Shown here piece after piece: positions 26,028 through 35,347 of a stretch of 64,000 nt of DNA. Under the pieces are notes generated by a model that was not told the DNA's origin, did no database searches, and saw nothing but the letters and a program-made list of their open reading frames with translations. The stretch is from NCBI GenBank assembly GCA_963793645.1, contig CAWCAW010000009.1, forward strand, positions 1 through 64,000, given 5' to 3'. A program made the translations under genes and the position numbers. Within the stretch, counting starts at the first letter, position 1, and the number at the start of each line of letters is the position of its first letter. This stretch comes from CAWCAW01 sp963793645 (GTDB lineage Bacteria; Actinomycetota; Acidimicrobiia; Acidimicrobiales; UBA8190).

Positions 26028-27292
26028 CCGGCTCCCGGCGCGGGCGGCACAGCCGGATCGGCGGCGGGAGCCGGCACCACAGGGTCGTCGAGCGCCTTCA
26101 TCAACCGTGGGCGCGCCACCATGATGGCCACCATGACCAGCACCAACACGAGGCCCGAGGACGCCGTGACGGTTTTGATCCCCACCGCGTTGGCGATGGA
26201 ACCCTGCACGATGGCGCCGATGGGATAAATGGTGCCCAGCGCCATCATGTAGAGACTCAGTACCCGGCCCCGGGCGTGGTCCGGGGCGCGCAGCTGCACG
26301 ACGGTGTTGAGGCCCGACAACACGCCGATGTAGGTGGCTCCCACCACCACGATGGCAAAGGCCGCCACCGTCAACGAGGGAGCCAACCCGTAACAGCACA
26401 GCGCCACGGGGAAGGCGTACAACGCCCGCATGAGCAGTCGGCGCCGCCCAAAGGCCAGCGCCACGGGTGCGAGCGCCAGGGCGCCGAGCACGGCACCGAT
26501 TCCCTGGCCGGTGAGGAGCACCGACGTGCTGCCCGCACCGCCTCGCAAGCCTTCGATGGCCATGGCCGGCACCAGGGCGATAAACGGCGATCCCACCAGG
26601 GCCACCACGGCGATGAGGAAGATGGCCGCCCGGCACCCCGGCTCGGCGCGCACGACGCGGACGCCCTCGATGATCCGCTTCCCGATGCTCTCGGTGGCCG
26701 GCACCGTTTCTCGTGGCGGCAGGCGCAGCAGCACCAGGGCCACCACCACGGCGGCGAACGACGCCGCGTTGACGGCGAAAGCCCACGTGGGCGATCCGGC
26801 CACCAGCACGACACCGGCCAAGGCGGGACCGATGACGCGGCCCAAGTTGAACTGGGCCGACGACAACGACACCGCGGCCAGCAAGTCATCACGGGGAACG
26901 AGGTCCGGGAGCATGGCCTGATAGCTGGGGAACCCGATGGCGGCCGCCAACCCGCCGCAAAAGGCCAGGCCGACCAGCAACGGCGCGTGGGCGTGCCCGG
27001 TGGCCGACACCACGGCCAGGGCGGTGGCGCAACCGGCTTCGGCCACGGTGGTGATGATCAGCCAGCGGCGACGATCGAGGCGGTCGGCCAGGGCGCCGCC
27101 CACCGGGGCCAGCAGGCCCATGGGCACGAAGGCGGCGGCGGCCACCAGTCCCGTCCACAAGGGCTGGTGGGTGCGGGTGGTGATCACCACCCCCAAGGCC
27201 GTCGTCTGCATCCACGACCCGACGTTGGACACCAGCGCGGCGGACCACACCAGGGCGAAATTGCGCGACTTGAGCGGCCGCAGCGATGACAT
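26024..27292 (-). CDS. EntS-like MFS transporter
   Basis: 422 residues from ATG 27292 (a GTG lies 9 bases upstream). Twelve hydrophobic segments. Family motifs are SLRPLKSRNFALVW at the start, ADRLDRRRW after helix 2, and PDLVPRDDLLAAVSL with NLGRVIGPALAG. This is the MFS_3 subfamily that includes the enterobactin exporter EntS. The C-terminus is Pro/Ala-rich. The stop overlaps the ligase start by 4 bases. Substrate unknown. Confidence 0.85.
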   Translation of the reverse strand: MSSLRPLKSRNFALVWSAALVSNVGSWMQTTALGVVITTRTHQPLWTGLVAAAAFVPMGLLAPVGGALADRLDRRRWLIITTVAEAGCATALAVVSATGHAHAPLLVGLAFCGGLAAAIGFPSYQAMLPDLVPRDDLLAAVSLSSAQFNLGRVIGPALAGVVLVAGSPTWAFAVNAASFAAVVVALVLLRLPPRETVPATESIGKRIIEGVRVVRAEPGCRAAIFLIAVVALVGSPFIALVPAMAIEGLRGGAGSTSVLLTGQGIGAVLGALALAPVALAFGRRRLLMRALYAFPVALCCYGLAPSLTVAAFAIVVVGATYIGVLSGLNTVVQLRAPDHARGRVLSLYMMALGTIYPIGAIVQGSIANAVGIKTVTASSGLVLVLVMVAIMVARPRLMKALDDPVVPAPAADPAVPPAPGAG

Positions 27293-27329
27293 GAACGCCA
27301 CGCGTCGAGGCTACGCGACACTGGGTCTC

Positions 27330-28124
27330 ATGCCGCCGCCGCCCGTGTCGTCCGCACCCGAGGGGCTGGCCGCCACCATCGTCGAGGCCGGGGAGCGCAT
27401 CGTCGTGCTGAGCGGCGCGGGCATCTCGACGGACTCGGGGATCCCCGACTTCCGCGGGCCCCAAGGAGTGTGGACCAAGGACCCCGAGGCCGAGAAGCTC
27501 TCGACGCTGCAGAACTACATGGCCGACCCCGACATCCGACGCCGAGCATGGCGCAGCCGGTTGCACTCCCCCACCTGGCAGGCTCAGCCCAACGCCGGCC
27601 ACTACGCGTTGGTCACCTTGGAGCGCGCCGGCCAGCTCGACACGCTCGTCACCCAGAACATCGACGGCCTGCACCACCGGGCCGGCCACGATCCGGCCCT
27701 TATCATCGAGATCCACGGCACCATGCGCGAGGTGCAGTGCATGGCGTGCGGAGCCCGGTCGCCCATGGAGGACACCCTCGAGCGCGTGCGTGCCGGCGAG
27801 GAAGACCCGGCGTGCCTCGTCACCGTGGGCGACGGCGGGCGACGGTGCGGAGGGATCTTGAAGTCGGCCACCATCAGCTTCGGTCAAAACCTGGTGGCCG
27901 CCGACCTGGCGCGTGCCGAACAAGCGGCGCTGCGATGCGACGTCCTGCTGGCGGTGGGATCGAGTCTCTCGGTCTACCCCGCCGCCGGGCTGGTCCCCAC
28001 CGCGCACAGGGCCGGGGCCAAGATCGTGATCGTGAACGGCGAGAGCACGGAGTACGACGCCATTGCCGACGTGGTGGTGCGGGCCCCCATCAGCGACGTG
28101 CTCCCGAGGTTGGTCGGGGCGTAA
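27330..28124 (+). CDS. cobB: SIR2-family NAD-dependent protein deacetylase
   Basis: 264 residues from ATG 27330. NAD-binding GAGISTDSGIPDFRG is near 32-46, catalytic LVTQNIDGLHHRAG near 115 with His in HGTM near 135, and a zinc ribbon of CMAC plus two later Cys (about 144-185). The C-terminal SSLSVYPAAGLVP is typical. The family removes acetyl or other acyl groups from lysines, for example on acyl-CoA synthetases, and such a ligase lies in the divergent operon. Only 37 bases separate the divergent starts, so promoters overlap the coding ends. Confidence 0.92.
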   Translation: MPPPPVSSAPEGLAATIVEAGERIVVLSGAGISTDSGIPDFRGPQGVWTKDPEAEKLSTLQNYMADPDIRRRAWRSRLHSPTWQAQPNAGHYALVTLERAGQLDTLVTQNIDGLHHRAGHDPALIIEIHGTMREVQCMACGARSPMEDTLERVRAGEEDPACLVTVGDGGRRCGGILKSATISFGQNLVAADLARAEQAALRCDVLLAVGSSLSVYPAAGLVPTAHRAGAKIVIVNGESTEYDAIADVVVRAPISDVLPRLVGA

Positions 28125-28170
28125 GTCGCCGCTCTAGGGAGCGGGCGCCTGGGCCCGCGTGCTCACGAGG

Positions 28171-28977
28171 TCAGGACTTCGCCTTGGAGCGCTTGCGCCG
28201 TGGTCGCAGGGCGAACCACCAGATGCTGGCGGCGGTGCCGGCCAGGCCGAGCCCCGCCACCAGGGGCTTGATGATGTTGCTCTTGCCGCTGTCAGCCACG
28301 GCCACTGACGTTACCGGAGCCGGGCCGATGGACCGCACCATGACCTGAAGATGATGATGGCCCCCCGTTGGTGAGCGCAGCCCGGGAGCGGCGAATTGCC
28401 TGCCCTTGCGCTCGAAACCCTGAGACTCGAAGAAGGCCAGGGCACCGGTGTTCTCGGCGATGGTCTCGATATGGCAACCGGCCACCCCCAAGGCGACCAG
28501 ATCCTCGAAGTAGCGCCGCACCAGGCCCGCCCCCACCCCCTGTCCGCGGGCCTCGGGCAGCAAGTCGATGTGGAGGTGGGCCGGCCAGCGGGGGTCGTGG
28601 AACGACGACGTGGGGAGATTGCGCCGGAGCCCCTCCACGACGATGTCGCCGAACCCTCGCCACAACACGCCGGCGGTGCCGGGACGAAACAAGAGACCCC
28701 GGCGCACGATGTGGTGACCGGCATAGCGAGCCGAGGAGATGGCCTGGGTGCTGTCGACACAACCGAGCAGGTACCCGCGCACCTCACCGTCGATCTCAGC
28801 CACCCACGCGTGCTGCGGCTCGTGGTCCGTGTAATACGCGCTGAACATGTCGGCGAAGCTCTCGAAGTCGCGCCACTGCCAGTCCACAGGGTCACCCATG
28901 TATCCCGTCAGGTAACAGATGTGACGAACGGCGGCGCGATCCCCGGACCAGTACCGCCGAAAGACGATGTCGCTCAC
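28171..28977 (-). CDS. GNAT acetyltransferase with C-terminal membrane anchor
   Basis: 268 residues. The acetyl-CoA-binding motif LLPEARGQGVGAGLVRRYFEDL is near 140, followed by the TIAENTGALAFFESQGF end of the fold near 175. Unusually, a transmembrane helix (PLVAGLGLAGTAASIWWFAL) and a very basic tail (RPRRKRSKAKS) close the protein, so the enzyme is probably tethered to the membrane facing the cytoplasm. Its start overlaps the S1P-lyase-like stop by 4 bases (ATGA), so it belongs to the kinase-lyase operon. The substrate is unknown. Confidence 0.8.
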   Translation of the reverse strand: MSDIVFRRYWSGDRAAVRHICYLTGYMGDPVDWQWRDFESFADMFSAYYTDHEPQHAWVAEIDGEVRGYLLGCVDSTQAISSARYAGHHIVRRGLLFRPGTAGVLWRGFGDIVVEGLRRNLPTSSFHDPRWPAHLHIDLLPEARGQGVGAGLVRRYFEDLVALGVAGCHIETIAENTGALAFFESQGFERKGRQFAAPGLRSPTGGHHHLQVMVRSIGPAPVTSVAVADSGKSNIIKPLVAGLGLAGTAASIWWFALRPRRKRSKAKS

Positions 28978-30383
28978 GTCTTGAACTGCAGGTCGCCGTA
29001 GCGCGCCAACAGCTCCTCCACGGTTCCTCGTGTCTGCACGGCCCCGGTCATGCCGTAGATGGGCGCCATCACACCCTGGGCGGCTGGAGCGGCCGCCACG
29101 ACGTCCACGGCGGCACGCAGGTCGGCGACGAATCGCTCAGCCACACCCGGTTCGGTGTGCCGCAACGTCACACAGATGTGCACGGCGGCGGGATTCTGCA
29201 AGCCGTTGAGGCTCCAACCCCGCGCACTCATCTGGTCCGATACGGCGTAGATGTCGAGCTCATCGGCACCGAAGGCGATCACCCACAGCGGGTCGCCGAG
29301 AACGTGGAGCGTTGCGATGGACTCGATGCCGCTGCGGATGACGGCGGCTGCCTCCAAGACCGCTTTGGTGGCGGCCAGATATCCCTCGGCGCCGAATGAC
29401 ACCATGGCCGCCCAGCACTCAGCGGATATGGCGCCGGGACGGCTTCCGGCCAAGGTGGGCGAGTAATACAAGCCGCCCATCCAGGTGGCGGCCCGGTAGT
29501 ACTGGTAGTGGCGCAGATCACGGTGGCGGTACAAGACCACCGACGCCCCTTTGGCGGCGAACCCGAACTTGTGGGTATCGGCCGAGATCGACGTGACGCC
29601 CGGCAGCCGGAAGTCGAACGGCGGGACTTCGTAGCCGAGCTTCTCGGCCCACGGCAACACGAAACCGCCCAGGCAGCAATCGGTATGGAACCCGATGCCG
29701 CGTTGGCGCGCCATCTCCGAAAGTTCCTCGATGGGGTCGATGACACCGTGGGGGAAACCCGGCGCCGATCCCACCATGACGATGGTGTTGTCGGTGACGA
29801 GCGCCCGGGCGGCGTCGACGTCAGCACGCCACTGGTCGTCGAGGGGCACGGGCACGGTGCGGATCCCGAAGTACTGCGCCGCCTTGTCAAAAGCAGCATG
29901 GGCGCTGAGGGGCACCAGCATCTCGGGGTCGGTGACGGCGCGTTCGGCTCGGGCCTGGTCGCGATAGGTCTTCATGGCGAGAAGGATGCTCTCGGTCCCA
30001 CCCGAGGAGACGGTGCCACACACGGTGTCGACACCGTGGCGCCCTCCGCCCAACATGGCGGCGGTCATAGCCACCACCTCGGCCTCGTACTTCACCGCGC
30101 TCGGCCACAACTCGGGATGAAGCGGGTTGGCCTGGGAGTTGATGGCGTAGACCTCGTTGAGGAACTCGATGTGCTCCTCGCCCCCGTGGTACACCGCCCC
30201 CGAGGCGAACCCGTCGCGCCACTTGGGCGCTTCGATGGTGGCCAACTCGCGCATTTCGGCGAGGAGCTCAGAACGGTCCCGACCGCGGCTGGGGAGCTCC
30301 TCGTAGGTGTGGTGCGAGGTGCGGTACGGCCGGAGCTCGGCTTCGAGCACCTCCATCACCACATCGAGGTCGGACGAGTTCAT
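28974..30383 (-). CDS. sphingosine-1-phosphate-lyase-like PLP-dependent enzyme
   Basis: 469 residues from ATG 30383, with AGGAGG 8 bases upstream. The similarity to S1P lyases is strong across the length: TVSSGGTESILLAMKTYRD near 124, HTDCCLGGFVLPWAEK near 233, PLP-Lys 272 in SADTHKFGFAAKG, SPTLAGSRPGAISAECWA near 310, RGWSLNGLQNP near 390, and PIYGMT near 440. Known members cleave phosphorylated long-chain amino alcohols into an aldehyde and phosphoethanolamine, or act as amino-acid decarboxylases in the same fold. The overlapping kinase gene upstream would supply a phosphorylated substrate. The eukaryotic enzyme's N-terminal membrane helix is absent, so this one is soluble. Confidence 0.85.
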   Translation of the reverse strand: MNSSDLDVVMEVLEAELRPYRTSHHTYEELPSRGRDRSELLAEMRELATIEAPKWRDGFASGAVYHGGEEHIEFLNEVYAINSQANPLHPELWPSAVKYEAEVVAMTAAMLGGGRHGVDTVCGTVSSGGTESILLAMKTYRDQARAERAVTDPEMLVPLSAHAAFDKAAQYFGIRTVPVPLDDQWRADVDAARALVTDNTIVMVGSAPGFPHGVIDPIEELSEMARQRGIGFHTDCCLGGFVLPWAEKLGYEVPPFDFRLPGVTSISADTHKFGFAAKGASVVLYRHRDLRHYQYYRAATWMGGLYYSPTLAGSRPGAISAECWAAMVSFGAEGYLAATKAVLEAAAVIRSGIESIATLHVLGDPLWVIAFGADELDIYAVSDQMSARGWSLNGLQNPAAVHICVTLRHTEPGVAERFVADLRAAVDVVAAAPAAQGVMAPIYGMTGAVQTRGTVEELLARYGDLQFKT

Positions 30384-31945
30384 GTGTTCAACCTCCTGTG
30401 GATGGCCCTGGTGGCCTTGTAGAGCGCCACGAACTCGCCGTAGAGCTCGCCGTACACCTTGGCATGATCGGGGTCGGGCGTGAATCGACGCCGCACCTCG
30501 ACCATGGCCGGGATCGACGCCACCGTGATCCGTTCCAGCGCCAGCAGGGTCAACAGTCCGGCGCCGCGCACGTTGGCCAGGACGGGATCGGCCATCTGGC
30601 GTATCTCCCGGCCGGTGACATCGGCGTGGATCTGGGCCCATACCGACGAGTTGGCTCCCCCGCCGATGAATGCCAGCGAATCGAGGCGACGGCCCACGAA
30701 CCGTTCCACCGCGCCCAGTAGCCACCGGCTGTTGAAAGCCACCCCTTCGAACACGGCCCGCACCATGTCTCCTTGGGTCGTCGACAACGACAAGTTGTGG
30801 AAGCCGGCCCTGATGGTGTGATCGTCGACCGGCGACCGCTCACCGTTGAGCCATGGTGTGAACAGAGTCTGGTGTGCTCCGGGTACGACGCCCTCGGCGA
30901 TGTCGTCGAGGTACCGGTAGACCGCCGCCGGACGCCCGGGGGAACCCGGTGGGAACAGCACGTTGTCGGCCAGGAACGTCAGGCATGCTCCGGCTGTTTC
31001 GTGTTCGTCGGCCACCAGGTAACGCCCCGGCACGGCAGCGGGAATGGACGCCACGTTGCGCAGGAGGTCGGTCTTCTTGGCCGGCACGTGGCACGAGATC
31101 CACGACGACGTCCCGACGTAGAGGTGCCCGTCGCGGTCCCCCACCGCTCCCGATCCCACCGCGGCGGAGTGCACGTCGCCGCTGCCGGTGGCCACCGGTA
31201 GCCCGGCCGGCAAGCCGAGCTGGGCGGCGACATCGGGCCGGAGCCGTCCCATCACGGTGGCCGACGGCACCAGATCGGGAAGCTTGGCGCGCGGCAACCC
31301 GGCCATCTCGAGCAAGGTGGCGTCGTAGTCGACGTGACCGATGCGCCGATTGTCGGTCACCCAGTGCAACACGATCGAGTCGTGGGAGGCCCGGAACTCG
31401 CCGGTCAGTCGCTGGTTCAACCAGTCCACCGGCTCGAGGAACTTGTAGGTCCGCTGATAGACGTCGGGCTCGGCGTCGCGCAGCCACAAGATGTGGGCGA
31501 TGGGATCCTTGCCCGAACGCCCCGGCGCGCCCCCTGTCAAGCGAATCCAGCGCTGCAGCTTGCGGACGTCGTACCCGAGCACACTGAGGGCACCGCCGGT
31601 CTGACGCCCGATTGCTTGGCTGCCGCGTGAGTCCATCCAGATGATGGCTGGGCGCAGGACACTGCCGTCCTCGGCGGTGGCTACCGTGCCCGACCACTGG
31701 GCCGTGGCACCCACCCCCACGATGCGATCCACATCCACGTCGTCGCCGGCGAGCGCGTTTCGCGTGGCGGCCACCACCGCCTGCCACCACGCCTCGGGGT
31801 CCTGCTCGGCGCCGCCGCCCGGGAGCAGGCGCAGGGCCACGGGCTCAAAAGCGCTGGCGAGGATCCTGCCGGTGTCGGAGACGACTGCCACCTTGGGCCC
31901 GCCGGTCCCCAGGTCGACGGCGAGCACGTCGGCCGGCATCGGCAA
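30380..31945 (-). CDS. FGGY-family carbohydrate kinase (xylulokinase-like)
   Basis: 521 residues. N-terminal ATPase motif AVDLGTGGPKVAVVSDTG near 9, IIWMDSRGSQAI near 100, GSGDVHSAAVGSGAV near 255, and the FGGY C-terminal block FIGGGANSSVWAQIHADVTGREI near 425. The family phosphorylates sugars or polyols such as xylulose, glycerol or ribulose; the closest feel is xylulokinase, but an acceptor cannot be assigned. Its stop overlaps the S1P-lyase-like start by 4 bases. No xylose isomerase or transporter is nearby, which argues against ordinary xylose use. Confidence 0.85.
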   Translation of the reverse strand: MPMPADVLAVDLGTGGPKVAVVSDTGRILASAFEPVALRLLPGGGAEQDPEAWWQAVVAATRNALAGDDVDVDRIVGVGATAQWSGTVATAEDGSVLRPAIIWMDSRGSQAIGRQTGGALSVLGYDVRKLQRWIRLTGGAPGRSGKDPIAHILWLRDAEPDVYQRTYKFLEPVDWLNQRLTGEFRASHDSIVLHWVTDNRRIGHVDYDATLLEMAGLPRAKLPDLVPSATVMGRLRPDVAAQLGLPAGLPVATGSGDVHSAAVGSGAVGDRDGHLYVGTSSWISCHVPAKKTDLLRNVASIPAAVPGRYLVADEHETAGACLTFLADNVLFPPGSPGRPAAVYRYLDDIAEGVVPGAHQTLFTPWLNGERSPVDDHTIRAGFHNLSLSTTQGDMVRAVFEGVAFNSRWLLGAVERFVGRRLDSLAFIGGGANSSVWAQIHADVTGREIRQMADPVLANVRGAGLLTLLALERITVASIPAMVEVRRRFTPDPDHAKVYGELYGEFVALYKATRAIHRRLNT

Positions 31946-31984
31946 AGACTACTGGCGCGCCCTCCGAGCAGACAGACTGACCGG

Positions 31985-33079
31985 GTGGTTCGCACCCTGA
32001 CGGTGCCCCGGGCTTTCGCCCTGGTGGCGCTGGCGCTGATGGTCTCCGCCTGCGCGGCGCAGCACGCGTCAACATCGACAACAAGTGGGGGCGCCCGGTC
32101 CCTGACCCCTTCCTTTACGTCGGTGAGCCACGGCCGATTCACCGCCACCGTGTCGCTCGACAGCGGCAAGCTGCTGGTGACGGCGCCGACGGCGCACGCC
32201 AAAACCATCGTGCAGGAATCTCAGGCACTAGCCATGTTCGACGCCGCTGATGCGGTGGCCGGGACGCACACCTACACCATCTTCGGTTTAGGAGTGGTCA
32301 CGGTGGCGTCGAACCTGCAGGGAGAAGCACCTCCCACCACCGTGCCCGCACCGACGGTGCCCACCACCACGACCACATCCACGACATCGACCACCACGAC
32401 CACATCGACGACCACACCGTCGTCGGATGCGCCGGACACATCGGACCCATCGGACTCGTCCACCACAACGAGTACACCGACTACCGACCCCACCACCACG
32501 ACGTCGTCACCGACGTCATCTCCATCGACCACGACAGCGGCTGGGTCGGGGACGGGGGCCTCGGGTGACACCGCTGTCGTCTCTCCGGTCACCAACCTGC
32601 TGGCCTGGGTGGGGATCGTGTGGGGCGGGGTGACGAACTGCCCGCAAAGCGCATCGGGCGCCGCCCACGTCGCACCCGACGCCGGCTACGAGGTCGTCAT
32701 CATCGACGCAGGGTCGCCGAGTCACGTGCTGGCGTACGCGAGCGGGGGCGAGCCACCGTGTGGCGGCCCGGCCACGGCTCCGTCGGTGTCGTTACCCAAC
32801 GAGTTGGTGTCGGTGGCATGGCAGCCGGTGGGAACCTCGAGCACATCGGTGACAGCCACCGTGCCGGCGTGCGGGCAGCTCTACGGCTGGAACACCGTCG
32901 ACAACGCCACCGCCTCGTCCATCGAGGTCGTCATGGCCGTTCCCTACGACATGAGCTGCGCTGACGCGGCTGCCGCCACGCAGACGATCCCGAGTGTGGT
33001 GCCTCTCGGCCAAGGCGCGCAGGTGGCCCATGCCCCGGTGGGACTCGTGGACGCCTTGCACTCCTTGTCGCCCCCCTAA
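31985..33079 (+). CDS. lipoprotein with long Thr/Ser linker
   Basis: 364 residues from GTG 31985. The signal peptide (VPRAFALVALALMVSAC) ends in a lipobox Cys at about residue 23. A beta-rich N-terminal domain (to 115) is followed by about 75 residues of almost pure Thr, Ser and Pro, encoded by ACC/ACG-rich DNA at 32340-32540, then a C-terminal domain with four Cys. Such linkers are typical spacers of cell-wall-crossing actinobacterial proteins and may be glycosylated. The family is not recognised. It is divergent from the FGGY kinase operon. Confidence 0.75.
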   Translation: MVRTLTVPRAFALVALALMVSACAAQHASTSTTSGGARSLTPSFTSVSHGRFTATVSLDSGKLLVTAPTAHAKTIVQESQALAMFDAADAVAGTHTYTIFGLGVVTVASNLQGEAPPTTVPAPTVPTTTTTSTTSTTTTTSTTTPSSDAPDTSDPSDSSTTTSTPTTDPTTTTSSPTSSPSTTTAAGSGTGASGDTAVVSPVTNLLAWVGIVWGGVTNCPQSASGAAHVAPDAGYEVVIIDAGSPSHVLAYASGGEPPCGGPATAPSVSLPNELVSVAWQPVGTSSTSVTATVPACGQLYGWNTVDNATASSIEVVMAVPYDMSCADAAAATQTIPSVVPLGQGAQVAHAPVGLVDALHSLSPP

Positions 33080-33104
33080 GGCGGGGGCGGGACGAGCGCT
33101 GCGC

Positions 33105-35249
33105 TCAGACGGCGGTGGCGTGATGGCGGGGCTCGACCATGAGCTCCACCTCCGGCGGCAGGCCGGTGACCTCGACGTGGTCGCCCTCGACCTCCACGGT
33201 GACACGGGCCCCGGCCAGTGGGATCCCCTCGACCTTGAGGCGGTGCATGCCGGGCGGGAGATGGGGAGCCAGCCATGTCTTGCCGTAAGGGACCCACGGG
33301 TCGAGTCGCAACATCAGACGCAGGCATAGAAGCGGTGAGGCCGCCGACCACGCCTGGGGCGAGCATGATGTCGGGTACCCCACCGGAGCCGGGAACTCCC
33401 CTCGATCGAGCCCGCTGAACAGCTCGGGTAGCCGACCACCCAGCTGGGCCGCCGCATCGAGCAATCCCGTCACCAACCGTTGGGCGTGGTCGACCAGGCC
33501 GTAGCGCGCCAGTCCGGCTGCCACAATGGCGGAGTCATGCGGCCACACCGACCCGCAGTGGTAGCTGATGGGGTTGTAGCCACCCATGGTCGTCGACAGC
33601 GTGCGCACTCCCCAACCGCTGAACATGTCGGGCGCCAGCAACTTGTCGGCCACGATGGCGGCCTTGTCGGCGTCGACGATCCCGGTCCACAGGCAATGGC
33701 CCATGTTCGAGGTGAGCGAGTCGATGGGGAGCTTGTCGGCGTCGAGCCCGGTGGCGAACCAACCTCGGTCCTCGAGCCAGAAGTCGCGGTTGAAGTCGGT
33801 CTTGAGGCGCGTCGCCTTGGCCCGGTAGCGCTCGAACGTCGCTTCGTCGCCGGCCTCTCGGGCGAAATGGGCCCGGGCCAGATAGGCGCTGTAGACGTAG
33901 GCCTGCACTTCGCACAAGGCAATGGGGGCCTGGGCGACGCGGCCATCGGCGTAGCGAATCCCGTCCCAGGAGTCCTTCCAACCTTGGTTGGCCAGTCCCC
34001 GGTCGGTGGCCCGGTGGTACTCGACGTACCCGTCGCCGTCGGCGTCCCCGAAGTGCTCTATCCACTCGAGTGCTCGCTCCGCGTTGGGCAGCAACTCGTC
34101 GACCGCCTCACGAGCCAGCCCCCATCGGCGCAACTCGCCGAGCAACATCACGAACAACGGCGTGGCGTCGGCGGTGCCGTAGTAGATGTTGCCCCCACCC
34201 AGTGACAGCGACGGTGCCTCGCCGAAGCGCATCTCGTGGAGGATCCGCCCCGGTTGTTCCTCGTTGCGCGGATCGATGTCCTTGCCCTGGAAGCGAGCCA
34301 GGGTCTGCAACACACCCAGAGCGAGATCGGGGTCGACGATGAGCGCCATCCACGACGTCAGCAGCGAATCGCGCCCGAACACGGTCATGAACCACGGGGC
34401 GCCGGCGGCCACCACCACGCGTTCGGGAAAGTCGGGGTCGAAGATGCGCAGGGCGCCGAGGTCTTCGGAACTACGGGCCAGTACCGCCGCGAAGGTCTCG
34501 TCGTCGGTGTCGACCTGGGGAACCTGGCGGCGCCATTTGGCCAACCGTTCGGCCGGAGCGGCGTGCTCGACGGGTTGGCCGCAAAGGTAACGAGGATCGA
34601 TGACCTTGCTCTCGATGACGGGGTGGACCTCGACGCAAAAGCTCCACTGACCGTGGGCCGGGACAATGGCCTCGAAGCTGACGATGTCGTCGGCCACCGA
34701 CGACGGTGTCGGCGAGAACTGCAGCACCGCACCGCGGCTCACGGTGCCCCGGCGGTAGGAGAACTCGAGAGAGTCGCGGTGCCGTTCCGTGGAGATCTCC
34801 CCGTCGGGGTCGGTGGCCCGTCCCTCTTTCACGGCGAACAGGTCGGCGAAATCGCAGCCGACCAGCAGTTCGACCGAGCAGAAGGTGGGTTCGTCTCCGA
34901 AGTTGCGGATGGTCAGGTCCTCGCGCATCCCTTGCCCGACGTAGCGAGCTCGGAACACCATCAACGTCGAGTCGGAGCGCCCCGGGCGCGGCACACAGCG
35001 CGACACGAACGTGGCCGTAAAGGGGTCCTCGGTGATGGCGGCCAGGGGCTCGGGCCGGGCGCCGTTCACGCGGACCTCGAATTTCGACAGGATCCGCGTG
35101 TCGCGCACGAACAGGCCCTGGGCGGCGCCGGTGGTGATGTCGCCGTCGAGGACGCTGATGGCGAAGGAGGACTCGTCCACCAAGGTCACCGTGGCGCTCG
35201 ACTTGGCTAGGGCCGAGACCTTGCCGGAGAACGTCCAAGGCTCACTCAT
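33105..35249 (-). CDS. glycogen-debranching-enzyme-like protein (amylo-alpha-1,6-glucosidase family)
   Basis: 714 residues, cytoplasmic. The N-terminal beta-sandwich domain (about 1-230: GDITTGAAQGLFVRDTRILS) is the GDE N-terminal type. The (alpha/alpha)6 catalytic domain from about 270 holds WFMTVFGRDSLL, RILHEMRFGE, NQGWKDSWD and HCGSVWPHDSAIVAAG. Likely acts on alpha-glucan or an oligoglucoside. The gene stands alone and converges on the Thr-rich lipoprotein. The substrate within the family is uncertain because many members are uncharacterised. Confidence 0.85.
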   Translation of the reverse strand: MSEPWTFSGKVSALAKSSATVTLVDESSFAISVLDGDITTGAAQGLFVRDTRILSKFEVRVNGARPEPLAAITEDPFTATFVSRCVPRPGRSDSTLMVFRARYVGQGMREDLTIRNFGDEPTFCSVELLVGCDFADLFAVKEGRATDPDGEISTERHRDSLEFSYRRGTVSRGAVLQFSPTPSSVADDIVSFEAIVPAHGQWSFCVEVHPVIESKVIDPRYLCGQPVEHAAPAERLAKWRRQVPQVDTDDETFAAVLARSSEDLGALRIFDPDFPERVVVAAGAPWFMTVFGRDSLLTSWMALIVDPDLALGVLQTLARFQGKDIDPRNEEQPGRILHEMRFGEAPSLSLGGGNIYYGTADATPLFVMLLGELRRWGLAREAVDELLPNAERALEWIEHFGDADGDGYVEYHRATDRGLANQGWKDSWDGIRYADGRVAQAPIALCEVQAYVYSAYLARAHFAREAGDEATFERYRAKATRLKTDFNRDFWLEDRGWFATGLDADKLPIDSLTSNMGHCLWTGIVDADKAAIVADKLLAPDMFSGWGVRTLSTTMGGYNPISYHCGSVWPHDSAIVAAGLARYGLVDHAQRLVTGLLDAAAQLGGRLPELFSGLDRGEFPAPVGYPTSCSPQAWSAASPLLCLRLMLRLDPWVPYGKTWLAPHLPPGMHRLKVEGIPLAGARVTVEVEGDHVEVTGLPPEVELMVEPRHHATAV

Positions 35250-35300
35250 CGTGGCGACGCTACCGGAGAGCGGTGCCGACGACGGCGAGGGTAATTCTCC

Positions 35301-35320
35301 CTATCTACGTAGTGGAAATA
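35301..35320 (+). promoter_or_regulatory. suf operator-like site upstream of sufC1
   Basis: CTATCTACGTAG followed by GAAATA; 17 of 20 positions match the site upstream of sufB (54864-54845 on the minus strand). CTATCTA/GTAG is an imperfect palindrome close to CTATCTAGATAG. It lies 28 bases before the GTG start of sufC1. A cluster-sensing repressor of the Rrf2 (SufR/IscR) type is the likely binder; no such gene is in the window. Confidence 0.6.
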
Positions 35321-35347
35321 GGTCCAGGCCCTGATTACACTGGAAGC

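Noticed and set aside
30380..31945. Xylose catabolic operon
   Set aside because: No xylose isomerase, transporter or regulator nearby; the kinase is coupled to an S1P-lyase-like gene instead.
32340..32540. Short ACC/ACG repeats that could look like a repeat array
   Set aside because: They encode an in-frame Thr/Ser linker of a lipoprotein; no spacers, so not CRISPR.
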